The notes beneath the pieces were generated by a model that made no database searches, was not told where the DNA came from, and was given only the letters and a program-made list of their open reading frames with translations. Shown in pieces: positions 12,567-21,140 of a DNA stretch of 21,894 nt. The stretch is from Bacteroidales bacterium UBA5762 (GTDB taxonomy: Bacteria; Bacteroidota; Bacteroidia; Bacteroidales; TTA-H9), in contig DIEY01000037.1 of the NCBI GenBank assembly GCA_002418865.1, forward strand, positions 1 through 21,894, in the 5' to 3' direction. The position numbers were made by a program, and so were the translations under genes. Position 1 is the first letter of the stretch, and the number at the start of each line of letters is the position of its first letter.

Positions 12567-15401
12567 ATGCTTTATAAACGTTTCTTTTCTGTTTTGGGAA
12601 TCTTGGTTTTATTAATTTATCAACTTCAAGCTCAAATTATTACAACAGAACCCGTTTTCCCCGTCGAGAATCAATCGGTTGTAATTTATTATGATGCTAC
12701 TTTAGGAAATCAGGGTTTAATGGGATATACTGGTGATGTTTATGCACACACAGGTGTAATTACTAACCTAAGTTCTTCTCCTTCTGATTGGAAATATGTA
12801 AAAACCAATTGGGGAGAAAACACACCAGAAACTAAACTGGAGCGCATTTCCGCTAATTATTATAAACTTGTGATTACACCGGATATCAGGTCTTATTATG
12901 GCGTTCCTTCCAATGAACAAATTCTGAAAATGGCTTTTGTTTTTAGAAGTGGGGTAATGGTAGGAGGCGCTTATAAGGAAGGGAAAGATGTAGGCAATGC
13001 CGATATTTTTGTAGATGTCTATCCACCAGATTTATCCATCAATATTACTTCTCCCCAAGGAAATCATTTAATTGAAGTCGAAGGAGATACAATTTTAGTT
13101 CATGCCATTAGTCCACAGGCAGATTCGATGTGGCTATTCGAAAATGGTAATCTAAGAAAAGCAGTAGCAGGTTTGTTTTTGGATGATACCATAGTGGCCA
13201 GTCCGGTAAATGGATATTGGAATGATCACCATCTCATTTTTGTGGCTAAAAATGCTCAACAGACAGTTAGAGATACCTTATTTTATACTGTAATTCCTCA
13301 ACCCACACTTGCTGATTTACCCGTGGGAGCGACTGATGGTATAAATTACATTGACGATTCAACGGTTATATTATGTTTGCAGGCTCCGGGGAAGAAAAAT
13401 GCGTTCGTCATTGGAGATTTCAACAATTGGGAAATTTTGCCAGATTATTATATGAACAAAACTGCGGATGGAGAAAGATTTTGGATAGAGATAAGCAGTT
13501 TGATCCCTGCCAAGGAATACATCTATCAATATCTTGTAGATGGCAAGATTAGAATTTCCGACCCTTACTCCGATAAAATAAGTGATCCTTGGAATGATCA
13601 TTATATCTCGGCTTCGGTTTATCCTGGAATGTTGAGCTATCCAAGTGGTAAAACTACAGGTATAGCTTCGGTTCTTCAAACCGCACAAGCTGCATATTCA
13701 TGGGAGATTCAGCAATTTTCTCCCACACCAAAGGAAAAATTGGTAATTTATGAATTGCTAATACGTGATTTTACGACAAAACATACTTATCAGGCTGTTA
13801 TCGATACTTTAGACTATCTTGTCAGATTAGGGGTCAATGCCATAGAGTTGATGCCAGTGATGGAATTTGATGGGAACTCGAGCTGGGGTTATAATCCTAT
13901 GACTTATTTTGCTCCCGACAAATACTATGGCCACAAGAACGATTTAAAAAAACTGATAGATGAATGTCATAAAAGAGGTTTGGCTGTTATTCTGGATATT
14001 GTACTCAATCATGCTTATGGTAATAATCCTCTGGTAAAGTTATATTGGGATGATGTCTTACAGATTCCTTCGGCTGATAATCCATGGTTCAATCAAGTTG
14101 CGCCTAATACAAGCTATAGCTGGGGCTACGATTTCAATCACGAAAGTCCTTATACCAAGCAATTTGTACATAGAGTTACACGTTACTGGCTTACAGAGTA
14201 TAAAGCGGACGGGTTTCGGTTCGATTTTAGCAAAGGATTTACCAATAAGCCAGGTGATGGCTGGGCTTATGATGCCAGCCGAATCGCCATTTTAAAAAAT
14301 TATGCCGATTCTATTTGGGCAGTCAATCCTCAGGCTTATGTTATTTTAGAACATTTTACCGATAATTCTGAAGAAAAGATCCTGGCTAATTATGGAATGA
14401 TGCTTTGGGGAAACCTGAATGGAGCCTATTGCGATGCATCCATGGGATATACAAGCAATAGCGATTTTTCATGGATAGATTATCAGAGGCGGGGATGGAA
14501 CAGTCCTCATGTGGTTGGTTATATGGAAAGTCATGATGAAGAAAGATTGATGTATAAAAACCTGACTTGGGGTGTTTCTGCCAATCCAGATTATGATATC
14601 AAGGATATGACCATTGCGCTTGAACGAGCTGCTCTGGCTGCTACTTTCTTTATTCCCATACCAGGTCCAAAAATGATTTGGCAATTTGGTGAATTGGGTT
14701 ATGATTACAGCATAGACTATAACGGGCGAGTAGGAGAAAAACCCGTACGCTGGGATTACTATAAGGATTGGCGACGACACTATCTGTACGAGGTTTACTC
14801 GGCTCTTAATCACCTGAAGAATAAATATCCGGTTTTTAGTACTACGGATTATAGTTATAAACTCAATGGGGCGGATCGCAGAATTGTGCTTCGACACAGC
14901 GAAATGGACGTGGTGATAGCAGGAAATTTTGATGTATATGCCAAAGATGTAATTCCAGGTTTTACACGTAGCGGTAAATGGTATGAATTTTTTAGCGGCG
15001 ATTCACTCGAGGTGCAAAACCTTAACGAACCCATTGCTTTTGAGCCAGGAGAATATCATTTATGGAGCACTTCACTCATTCCAAAACCATCGAGCTTGAA
15101 CACTGGTTATTTAGACATGGAAGAGCAAACCTGGTTTCGAATTTGGCCAAATCCAGCCAAGGAAAAAATCTTAATTTCTTTTAATTTGGATAAGAGCTGT
15201 GATGTTGAGATTATCATTTACAATTTATCAGGTCAGAAGATAGGACAAAAGAATTGGGGGAGGTTGGCTCCAGGTTCATATACACAAAGCGTTTCATTAT
15301 CTGAGATCAATGGGACTATCTACAAGGCTGGGGTCTATATTATTGAATTGAGGGCAGGAAATAGAATACAGCATTTAAGATTAGCGCTTAATATCAATTG
15401 A
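12567..15401 (+). CDS. Secreted alpha-amylase-family (GH13) enzyme with T9SS type A sorting domain
   Basis: A 944-residue exported glucan-active enzyme. Residues 1-22 form a signal peptide ending QAQ. A beta-rich N-terminal part (about 25-250) precedes a CBM48/E-set-like module (about 270-345; FVIGDFNNWE). The GH13 barrel begins near KEKLVIYELLIRDF (389). Catalytic residues fit the family: nucleophile D553 in DGFRFDF, acid/base E595 in VILEHF, and D657 in ESHDEE; ILDIVLNHAYG is the conserved region I. A C-terminal amylase beta domain follows, then a T9SS type A sorting domain (about 855-944; IWPNPAKEKI, VEIIIYNLSGQKI, GVYIIELRAGN), which targets the protein through the outer membrane for surface attachment or release. 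It may act on starch, glycogen or related alpha-glucans; the exact bond is not deducible. It stands alone: no SusCD pair is adjacent. Confidence 0.94.
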   Translation: MLYKRFFSVLGILVLLIYQLQAQIITTEPVFPVENQSVVIYYDATLGNQGLMGYTGDVYAHTGVITNLSSSPSDWKYVKTNWGENTPETKLERISANYYKLVITPDIRSYYGVPSNEQILKMAFVFRSGVMVGGAYKEGKDVGNADIFVDVYPPDLSINITSPQGNHLIEVEGDTILVHAISPQADSMWLFENGNLRKAVAGLFLDDTIVASPVNGYWNDHHLIFVAKNAQQTVRDTLFYTVIPQPTLADLPVGATDGINYIDDSTVILCLQAPGKKNAFVIGDFNNWEILPDYYMNKTADGERFWIEISSLIPAKEYIYQYLVDGKIRISDPYSDKISDPWNDHYISASVYPGMLSYPSGKTTGIASVLQTAQAAYSWEIQQFSPTPKEKLVIYELLIRDFTTKHTYQAVIDTLDYLVRLGVNAIELMPVMEFDGNSSWGYNPMTYFAPDKYYGHKNDLKKLIDECHKRGLAVILDIVLNHAYGNNPLVKLYWDDVLQIPSADNPWFNQVAPNTSYSWGYDFNHESPYTKQFVHRVTRYWLTEYKADGFRFDFSKGFTNKPGDGWAYDASRIAILKNYADSIWAVNPQAYVILEHFTDNSEEKILANYGMMLWGNLNGAYCDASMGYTSNSDFSWIDYQRRGWNSPHVVGYMESHDEERLMYKNLTWGVSANPDYDIKDMTIALERAALAATFFIPIPGPKMIWQFGELGYDYSIDYNGRVGEKPVRWDYYKDWRRHYLYEVYSALNHLKNKYPVFSTTDYSYKLNGADRRIVLRHSEMDVVIAGNFDVYAKDVIPGFTRSGKWYEFFSGDSLEVQNLNEPIAFEPGEYHLWSTSLIPKPSSLNTGYLDMEEQTWFRIWPNPAKEKILISFNLDKSCDVEIIIYNLSGQKIGQKNWGRLAPGSYTQSVSLSEINGTIYKAGVYIIELRAGNRIQHLRLALNIN

Positions 15402-15414
15402 TTTGTTGTGAAGG

Positions 15415-15467
15415 ATGGGATAATGATGGGGCTGCCCGTTTCACGGGCAGCCCCATCATTATCCCAT
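15415..15467. terminator. Perfect 25-bp-arm hairpin after the amylase gene
   Basis: Left arm 15415-15439 and right arm 15443-15467 are exact complements around a 3-nt loop TTC. The inner part is GC-rich (GGGGCTGCCCGT). It starts 13 bases past the amylase stop, so it probably ends that transcript. There is no T-run afterwards on either strand, so classical intrinsic termination is not certain; it may instead be an mRNA-stabilising stem or a mobile palindromic repeat. Confidence 0.7.
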
Positions 15468-15598
15468 TCAAAAATGAATGTAATCTTTATCCAAAAATGC
15501 TCTCCATTCGCAAAGACCCTGTTCACTATTTCCGTATCCATTTTTATAATAGATCGCATGCAGAAATTACAAAGTGATTCAATATATAAATTTTTAAA

Positions 15599-15606
15599 TA
15601 CTTTTG
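15599..15606 (+). promoter_or_regulatory. -7 promoter box TACTTTTG for the FadL-like gene
   Basis: Matches TAnnTTTG, 28 bases upstream of the ATG at 15635, supporting a separate transcript for the FadL-like and SGNH genes. Confidence 0.55.
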
Positions 15607-15634
15607 CCCCTTTATTCGCAAAATCCTCAATACC

Positions 15635-16762
15635 ATGAAAAAAATCAGCCTTATCGTTATTCTTGCTATAATGAACTGCTCAGGTCTTTTTGCAGGAGGT
15701 TATCAGGTTAGATTACAAGGAGCACGTCAATCGGGCATGGGGCTTACAGGAACTTCATTAATATCTGGAGCAAGTGATATATTTTACAACCCTGGCAGTT
15801 TAAGCTTTTTATCCAATAAATTCGAATTTACTGCTGGCGGAAATTTGGTTTTTTCTAGTGTGGAATTTCGTTCATTAGAGTCGGATTACATAGCTAAGAC
15901 CGACAATCCAGCTAGCACTCCATTTTTTTTCTATGGAGCAGGAAAGATTTCAAATAATTGGGCTGCGGGTTTGGGTATTTATACGCCTTATGGTAGCAAG
16001 GCTCAATGGCCCGAAGATTGGAGCGGTAGATACCTAATCCAAAATATTGCCTTGAGTTCTATTTATTTTCAACCCACTTTAAGCTATCAGATCACGGATA
16101 ATCTGAGCTTGGGTGCAGGCCTTGTTTGGGTGATCGGTTCGGTAGATCTTCAAAAGGCATTGCCCTATAATGAACATTCTTATGTACAGCTCAATGGCAG
16201 TGCTACTGCTTTTGGGTTCAATATTGGAGTTTTATTCAAACCCACTCAAACTATTCACATAGGAGTGGATTATCGATCGAAAATAGAGATTTCATTAGAA
16301 GATGGAGATGCTGAATTTCATTTACCTTCTTCAATAACTTCCATCATACCAACAAATAATAAATTTTCATCTTCTCTACCCTTGCCTGCTAATTTAGACT
16401 TTGGAATATCTTGGCAGGTTTCTCAAAGATTATTGTTGTCACTCGAAATGAATTGGGTAATGTGGAATTGTTATGATACTCTTACATTTACTTTTGCTCA
16501 GAGTGGTGAATTACTCAATAATAAAAATCCTCGTTTGTACAACAATACGGTAATACCAAGAGCAGGTTTGGAATATCAGATTCAGTCGAAATTAAAGATT
16601 CGTACGGGTATATATTATGATGATTCACCAGCCAACGATGATTATTTCTCACCAGAAACCGTAACCCTTAATACACTTGGATTTACTTTCGGACTAACTT
16701 ATCATCCCATAGAAAATCTAAACATTGATCTTTCGTTCGTACAATTAATGGGCATGGAATAG
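15635..16762 (+). CDS. FadL/OmpP1-family outer-membrane transporter, cut short by an in-frame TAG
   Basis: A beta-barrel of the FadL/OmpP1/TodX family, which takes up long-chain fatty acids or other hydrophobic compounds across the outer membrane. The 375-residue frame has a signal peptide (1-20, ending LFAG), then the family's N-terminal GGYQVRLQGARQSGMGLTGT and NPGSLSFL segments, with alternating strands throughout. It stops at TAG (16760-16762) just after LMGME. The same frame continues for 28 more codons to TAA at 16849 and encodes SIPGLGITYNF, a final barrel strand ending in Phe. The outer-membrane assembly signal therefore lies beyond the stop. This is either a nonsense mutation, a sequencing error or read-through. 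The full length would be 404 residues. The SGNH lipoprotein gene starts 22 bases after the TAA. Confidence 0.87.
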   Translation: MKKISLIVILAIMNCSGLFAGGYQVRLQGARQSGMGLTGTSLISGASDIFYNPGSLSFLSNKFEFTAGGNLVFSSVEFRSLESDYIAKTDNPASTPFFFYGAGKISNNWAAGLGIYTPYGSKAQWPEDWSGRYLIQNIALSSIYFQPTLSYQITDNLSLGAGLVWVIGSVDLQKALPYNEHSYVQLNGSATAFGFNIGVLFKPTQTIHIGVDYRSKIEISLEDGDAEFHLPSSITSIIPTNNKFSSSLPLPANLDFGISWQVSQRLLLSLEMNWVMWNCYDTLTFTFAQSGELLNNKNPRLYNNTVIPRAGLEYQIQSKLKIRTGIYYDDSPANDDYFSPETVTLNTLGFTFGLTYHPIENLNIDLSFVQLMGME

Positions 16763-16849
16763 GAGAAAAATTATTCGCCTGGAAATTTTGCCGGCAGATA
16801 TCAATCCACGGCTTCTATACCAGGTTTGGGAATCACATATAATTTTTAA
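16763..16849 (+). pseudogene. Severed 3' end of the FadL-like gene
   Basis: In-frame continuation after the TAG: 28 codons and a TAA. It encodes EKNYSPGNFAGRY and then the last strand ending SIPGLGITYNF, which is what a FadL-family C-terminus should look like, including the terminal aromatic residue. It has no plausible start codon of its own, so it is not an independent gene. Confidence 0.8.
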
Positions 16850-16871
16850 ACCAAACAAAAATCATTGATGT

Positions 16872-18284
16872 ATGAAAATAAAAATTCTGTTCTCCTTTGT
16901 ACTCTTCTTGGCTCTGATTGGGGCATGTGAACCAAAAACTGAAGAATTTATAGGTAATAAAGGCGATGCCGACTTTAGTCGATATATTGCGCTTGGAAAT
17001 TCGCTTACTTCAGGGTATGCAGATGGAGCACTTTACAAATCGGCTCAGTCGATGTCGTATCCAGCTATTTTGGCACAACAATTTAAAAAAGTTGGTGGAG
17101 GCGATTTTATTCAACCCATAGTTGAAAATGAAGATGGACTTTTTGACGGAAAATTAGTTTTAGGATACAGCATGGATTGCCGTGGCGAAAGTTCACTTTC
17201 ACCCATCGATGCAGATGGAAATCCTGTAGGATACCCCGCGGCTATACAACCTATAGGTTATACTGTAAATAATCTTGGAGTACCTGGAGCAAAAGTTACT
17301 CATTTAATCTTCAGTGGCTATGGAAATCCTTTGGGTTTGCAGCAAGACCCGCCTACGGCTAACCCTTACTTCGTACGAATGGCCAGTAATACGGGTGCAT
17401 CGGTCTTAGCCGAAGCCATGAAACAAAATCCTACTTTTTTTACATTATGGATAGGCAATAACGATGTATTAGGTTATGCTACTTCAGGTGGTGAAAACAA
17501 TACGAGCAATGAATCTATCACCCCAGAAGCTACTTTTAGCTATGCTTATGAATTACTCATCAATACTTTAACCTCAAATGGTGCAAAAGGAGCTTTAGCT
17601 AATATTCCTGATATTACGGCTATCCCATTTTTCAACACCATACCAGCTATGGGACTTTTACTCGACGAAAACGCTGCCAATGCTCTTAATGATGCTTATC
17701 ATCAAGCTGAAATGCTTATCCAGAGTATGGGATTGCCAAACTTTAGTTATGGTTTTCACTTCAAAGCAGGATATAATGCTTTTGTCATCGAAGACCGCAA
17801 CTTCCCCTACCCAGTCCCCGCAGCTCTGCGAGTACGTCAAGCAAAACCTAACGAACTTATTTTGCTCACAACGCCTCAAGATTCGATCAAATGTGCTGGA
17901 ATGGGATCATTCAACATTGAAAAACAGCATCCTTATGGCATACCACAACAGTTTGTGCTCGATGAAGAAGAAATTGCAAATATTCAAAATGCAGTTAAAG
18001 CATACAACAATATTATCCATCAATTAGCCACACAAAAAAATCTCGCATTTGTAGATGTAGCCAATTTACTTGAACGAGCTAAATCGGGAATTTCGTACGA
18101 TGGTTTGATTTTCGATACAAAATATATTACAGGAGGAGTATTTTCACTCGATGGCATTCATCTTACCCCTCAAGGTGCTGCAATTGTTGCCAATTATTTT
18201 ATAGAAGCGATCAACAAACAATATCATGCCAACATCCCTAAAGCCGAAATTACTCAGTATCCAGGCATTACATATCCCGATTAG
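16872..18284 (+). CDS. SGNH/GDSL-family hydrolase lipoprotein
   Basis: A 470-residue exported esterase/lipase-type protein. The signal sequence ends in a lipobox LIGAC, making C19 the likely lipidated residue. The four SGNH blocks are visible: ALGNSLTSG with nucleophile S44 (block I), NNLGVPGAKV (II), LWIGNNDVLGYA (III) and LDGIHLTPQGA with D427 and H430 (V). It is longer than small GDSL esterases because of insertions between blocks III and V. It follows the FadL-like gene by 22 bases without an obvious promoter, so the two are probably co-transcribed. A lipoprotein lipase beside a fatty-acid-type porin suggests release and uptake of lipid products, which is inference. Ends in TAG. Confidence 0.9.
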   Translation: MKIKILFSFVLFLALIGACEPKTEEFIGNKGDADFSRYIALGNSLTSGYADGALYKSAQSMSYPAILAQQFKKVGGGDFIQPIVENEDGLFDGKLVLGYSMDCRGESSLSPIDADGNPVGYPAAIQPIGYTVNNLGVPGAKVTHLIFSGYGNPLGLQQDPPTANPYFVRMASNTGASVLAEAMKQNPTFFTLWIGNNDVLGYATSGGENNTSNESITPEATFSYAYELLINTLTSNGAKGALANIPDITAIPFFNTIPAMGLLLDENAANALNDAYHQAEMLIQSMGLPNFSYGFHFKAGYNAFVIEDRNFPYPVPAALRVRQAKPNELILLTTPQDSIKCAGMGSFNIEKQHPYGIPQQFVLDEEEIANIQNAVKAYNNIIHQLATQKNLAFVDVANLLERAKSGISYDGLIFDTKYITGGVFSLDGIHLTPQGAAIVANYFIEAINKQYHANIPKAEITQYPGITYPD

Positions 18285-18367
18285 TTCGTGATGAATAAAT
18301 AATTCACAACGAATCATACTTCTTATTACACTGAAATTCCTAATTGCATCGTCATAATTGCACCATC

Positions 18368-18381
18368 GAACGAATTCGTTC
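18368..18381. repeat. Perfect 14-bp palindrome between the SGNH gene and rpsT
   Basis: GAACGAATTCGTTC lies 84 bp past the SGNH stop and about 125 bp upstream of the rpsT -7 box. It is too short and lacks a T-run for a good terminator. The remaining 264-bp gap holds only the rpsT promoter. Confidence 0.4.
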
Positions 18382-18505
18382 TATTTCAGAAAATTAAATT
18401 CAATTATAAGTTATTAAAGACCTTTAGCAATGACAAGCAACCACAAGGATTCCAGTTTATTTAAAAAATTAGATAAAACATTATTTATTATCAAAATAAA
18501 ACTCT

Positions 18506-18513
18506 TACCTTTG
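18506..18513 (+). promoter_or_regulatory. -7 promoter box TACCTTTG for rpsT
   Basis: Matches TAnnTTTG, 35 bases upstream of the rpsT ATG. No clear -33 element. Confidence 0.65.
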
Positions 18514-18548
18514 CAGCCCTAAACTAAAGAAGTAAAAACAAGAGAACT

Positions 18549-18800
18549 ATGGCAAATCATAAATCTGCAATCAAACGGATTAGGACTAACCAGAAAAAAA
18601 GGATGGCCAATAGATATTATTCGAAGACAATGCGAAATAGCGTAAAGAAATTCCGCAATTTGGAAGATAAAACTCAGGCTCAAGAAAAACTTCCACAAAT
18701 CGTTTCATTGATAGATAATTTAGCCAAAAAGGGAATTATTCACAAGAACAAAGCCGCTAATCTAAAAAGTAAGTTGATGCTCAAGGTGAATGCTCTTTAA
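18549..18800 (+). CDS. rpsT: 30S ribosomal protein S20
   Basis: Primary 16S rRNA-binding protein of the small subunit. The 83 residues are rich in Lys and Arg, begin with the family hallmark MANHKSAIKRIRTNQKK and end in GIIHKNKAANLKSKLMLKVNAL, as expected of S20. The length is normal and the protein is predicted to be three long helices. It is a single-gene unit, with its own promoter box upstream and an intrinsic terminator 68 bases after the stop. Confidence 0.98.
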   Translation: MANHKSAIKRIRTNQKKRMANRYYSKTMRNSVKKFRNLEDKTQAQEKLPQIVSLIDNLAKKGIIHKNKAANLKSKLMLKVNAL

Positions 18801-18867
18801 TTTTAATAACGCTAAAGCCTAATTTTGTGCTGTATCAATAATAGATAAAATTCACGCATTAAATCTG

Positions 18868-18894
18868 ATCCTACCTTGGTAGGATTTTTTTTTT
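18868..18894 (+). terminator. Intrinsic terminator of rpsT
   Basis: ATCCTACC and GGTAGGAT arms around TT, followed by a run of nine further T bases (18886-18894). A classical Rho-independent terminator on the plus strand. Confidence 0.9.
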
Positions 18895-19265
18895 GAACTT
18901 ACCCTGCCAATAATTTCAGAGCTATACCCATCGATCTATAAGAATTGCCTAATCTCAATTATTAAGACTCAAACTGTAATGGTTCATCACACATATTTTT
19001 TCGTATAGAGCTTAAAAAGTTCTTCAATCGGAGCAAAAAGCCATTGTACTAATTTGTTTATGCAAGATTTGTAGAGCTTATTAGGGAACCAAGACCCATG
19101 CAATGAGATTCACCATAGCGTAATAAGTATTCTCTCAATATTAGTCATGATGTAGACATCGTAAAGTACACTATGCATCATTGATGAGTTTATAAAACAT
19201 TTTGCTGGCTAAAATGAATCTCACGACTATTTCAACCAGCAAAATCCCAAGAAATTTTCAATAAA
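18895..19265. other. Intergenic space with no feature seen
   Basis: About 370 bp between the rpsT terminator and the 3' end of the convergent aldehyde dehydrogenase gene. I found no credible reading frame, RNA or strong hairpin in it. Confidence 0.55.
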
Positions 19266-20831
19266 TTATATTTCGAACTTAATTCCTTGAGCCAAAGGCA
19301 AATCGGTTCCGAAATTAATAGTATTTGTTTGACGTCGCATATAAAATTTCCAAGCATCAGAGCCTGATTCTCGTCCGCCACCAGTTTCTTTTTCGCCACC
19401 GAAAGCACCCCCAATTTCGGCACCAGAAGTTCCAATATTAACATTTGCAATACCACAATCAGAACCTTGTGCAGATAAAAATAGCTCGGCTTCCCGAATA
19501 TTTAATGTAAAGATAGCAGATGATAATCCTTGAGGAACATTATTATTCATGTCAATAGCTTCTTCAATAGTACTATATTTCATCAAATATAAAATAGGAG
19601 CAAATGTTTCTTGCTGAACGATTTTATATTCATTTTTAGCTTCTACTAAGGCTGGCACTACATACAAACCCGAAGAATACGGCTCCTCGGATAATTGCTC
19701 TCCACCAAAGACAATTTTTCCGCCCTCTTCTACTGCTTTTTTCAAGGCATTTTTAAAAAGCTCCACTGCAGAATTATCAATAAGAGGTCCAACAAGCGTT
19801 TTTTCATCTAAGGGATTACCAATTCGTGGAACAATTTGTTTGTAAGCATTAATTAAACGATTTTTAACATCTTCATAAATCGACTCATGAATAATTAAAC
19901 GACGAGTAGAAGTACAACGTTGGCCGGCAGTTCCAACTGCCCCGAAGACAATTGCCGGAATGGCTAAATTAATATCGGCATGTTGAGAAACAATGATGGC
20001 ATTATTTCCGCCCAGTTCGGCAATAACCCGACCCAGTCGCTTACTTACTAAGTTGTTAACATGTTTACCTACCGCCGTAGAACCAGTCACAGAAATCAGA
20101 GGAACACGTCGATCACTTAAGAAATTGTCACCCATCACCGAGGATTTGGCAATAATCAAATTAAAAACACCTTCGGGTACATTATTGTTTTTTAAAACTT
20201 TTTCAATAATTTTATGTGTTGCAATAGCCGTAAGCGGAGTTTTTGAACTGGGTTTCCAAATAACCACATCACCTGCCACAACAGCCAACATCGTATTCCA
20301 AGACCACACAGATACTGGAAAATTAAATGAAGTAATTAAACCTACTATTCCATAAGGCTGATATTGTTCGTACATCCTGTGCATGGGTCTTTCACTTTGC
20401 ATAGTAAAACCATAAAGTTGACGGGATTGACCTACGGCAAAATCGCACATATCAATCATTTCTTGTACTTCACCCATGCCTTCTTGATAAATTTTACCCA
20501 TTTCAAGAGTAACCAATTTCCCCAAATCTGCTTTATTTTCTCGCAAGGCTATTCCAATCTGACGAACAATCTCTCCCCTTTTAGGCGCCGGCACTAAACG
20601 CCATTCTTTAAAAGCTGCTTGAGCTTTTTTAATCAACATTTCGTAGTCTTCAAGCGTAGCATTACGGACTTTCCCAATAACTGAACCATTTATAGGGGAA
20701 ACCGATTCTGTGATAGGACCATTGGTTTCGTACCATAGAGTTCCCGTTGTCACTCCTTTATTAATTTCAGATAAACCTAATCTTTTAAGTGTTTCTTCTA
20801 CACCATAATTATTAAATGTGATAGTTCCCAT
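19266..20831 (-). CDS. ALDH7-family aldehyde dehydrogenase (aminoadipate-semialdehyde dehydrogenase-like)
   Basis: NAD(P)-dependent oxidation of an aldehyde to an acid. The 521-residue protein has the aldehyde dehydrogenase core: SFNFPVSVWSWN and WKPSSKTPL (cofactor binding), GSTAVGK (Rossmann segment), E272 in AELGGNN (general base) and catalytic C306 in GQRCTSTRR. The C-terminal stretch EIGGAFGGEKETGGGRESGS followed by RRQTNTINFG is characteristic of the ALDH7/antiquitin group (AmaB, PcD), which oxidises alpha-aminoadipate semialdehyde in lysine breakdown. No other lysine-degradation gene is visible here, so the physiological substrate is inferred from family only. The start at 20831 is supported by a -7 box 17 bases upstream. 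Confidence 0.93.
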   Translation of the reverse strand: MGTITFNNYGVEETLKRLGLSEINKGVTTGTLWYETNGPITESVSPINGSVIGKVRNATLEDYEMLIKKAQAAFKEWRLVPAPKRGEIVRQIGIALRENKADLGKLVTLEMGKIYQEGMGEVQEMIDMCDFAVGQSRQLYGFTMQSERPMHRMYEQYQPYGIVGLITSFNFPVSVWSWNTMLAVVAGDVVIWKPSSKTPLTAIATHKIIEKVLKNNNVPEGVFNLIIAKSSVMGDNFLSDRRVPLISVTGSTAVGKHVNNLVSKRLGRVIAELGGNNAIIVSQHADINLAIPAIVFGAVGTAGQRCTSTRRLIIHESIYEDVKNRLINAYKQIVPRIGNPLDEKTLVGPLIDNSAVELFKNALKKAVEEGGKIVFGGEQLSEEPYSSGLYVVPALVEAKNEYKIVQQETFAPILYLMKYSTIEEAIDMNNNVPQGLSSAIFTLNIREAELFLSAQGSDCGIANVNIGTSGAEIGGAFGGEKETGGGRESGSDAWKFYMRRQTNTINFGTDLPLAQGIKFEI

Positions 20832-20848
20832 AGCATAAAATGTTTTTA

Positions 20849-20856
20849 CAAAAATA
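20849..20856 (-). promoter_or_regulatory. -7 promoter box TATTTTTG for the aldehyde dehydrogenase gene
   Basis: Minus-strand TAnnTTTG match 17 bases upstream of the ATG, implying a very short leader. No clear -33 element. Confidence 0.5.
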
Positions 20857-20893
20857 CGTTTTTACTATTCTCCTTTGCTGCACTGTTTCAAAT

Positions 20894-20914
20894 TATCAAT
20901 ATAATATATTGATA
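20894..20914. repeat. 21-bp AT-rich palindrome upstream of the aldehyde dehydrogenase promoter
   Basis: TATCAATATA and TATATTGATA are exact complements around a single A, centred about 50 bp upstream of the -7 box. It could be an activator or repressor site. The rest of the 309-bp gap between the aldehyde dehydrogenase and serine hydrolase genes shows nothing else clear. Confidence 0.45.
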
Positions 20915-21140
20915 GTCAATGTAATTTTATTCAATTTAAGATGTCCCAAGATTTTTTGATAATTTCATGTGCAGAAAATAAGAACATTGGCATTTAAAAT
21001 TTCCCAACAATACAGAAATTTAGGGGAAGAACCGAATTTAAGATCTATTGAAGTACAATTAACTACAACAAATATCATATTTACTAAGGCACAAATGCCC
21101 TATAAATAGGTATGGACATGATATTTAATGTTCAGAATCT

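Noticed and set aside
15408..15638. A 76-codon plus-strand reading frame after the amylase gene
   Set aside because: It runs straight through the perfect hairpin, shows no family likeness, has unnatural composition and overlaps the next gene's start.
16760..16762. TAG reassigned to an amino acid in this organism
   Set aside because: dinB and the SGNH gene end in TAG at positions where their families should end, so TAG works as a stop.
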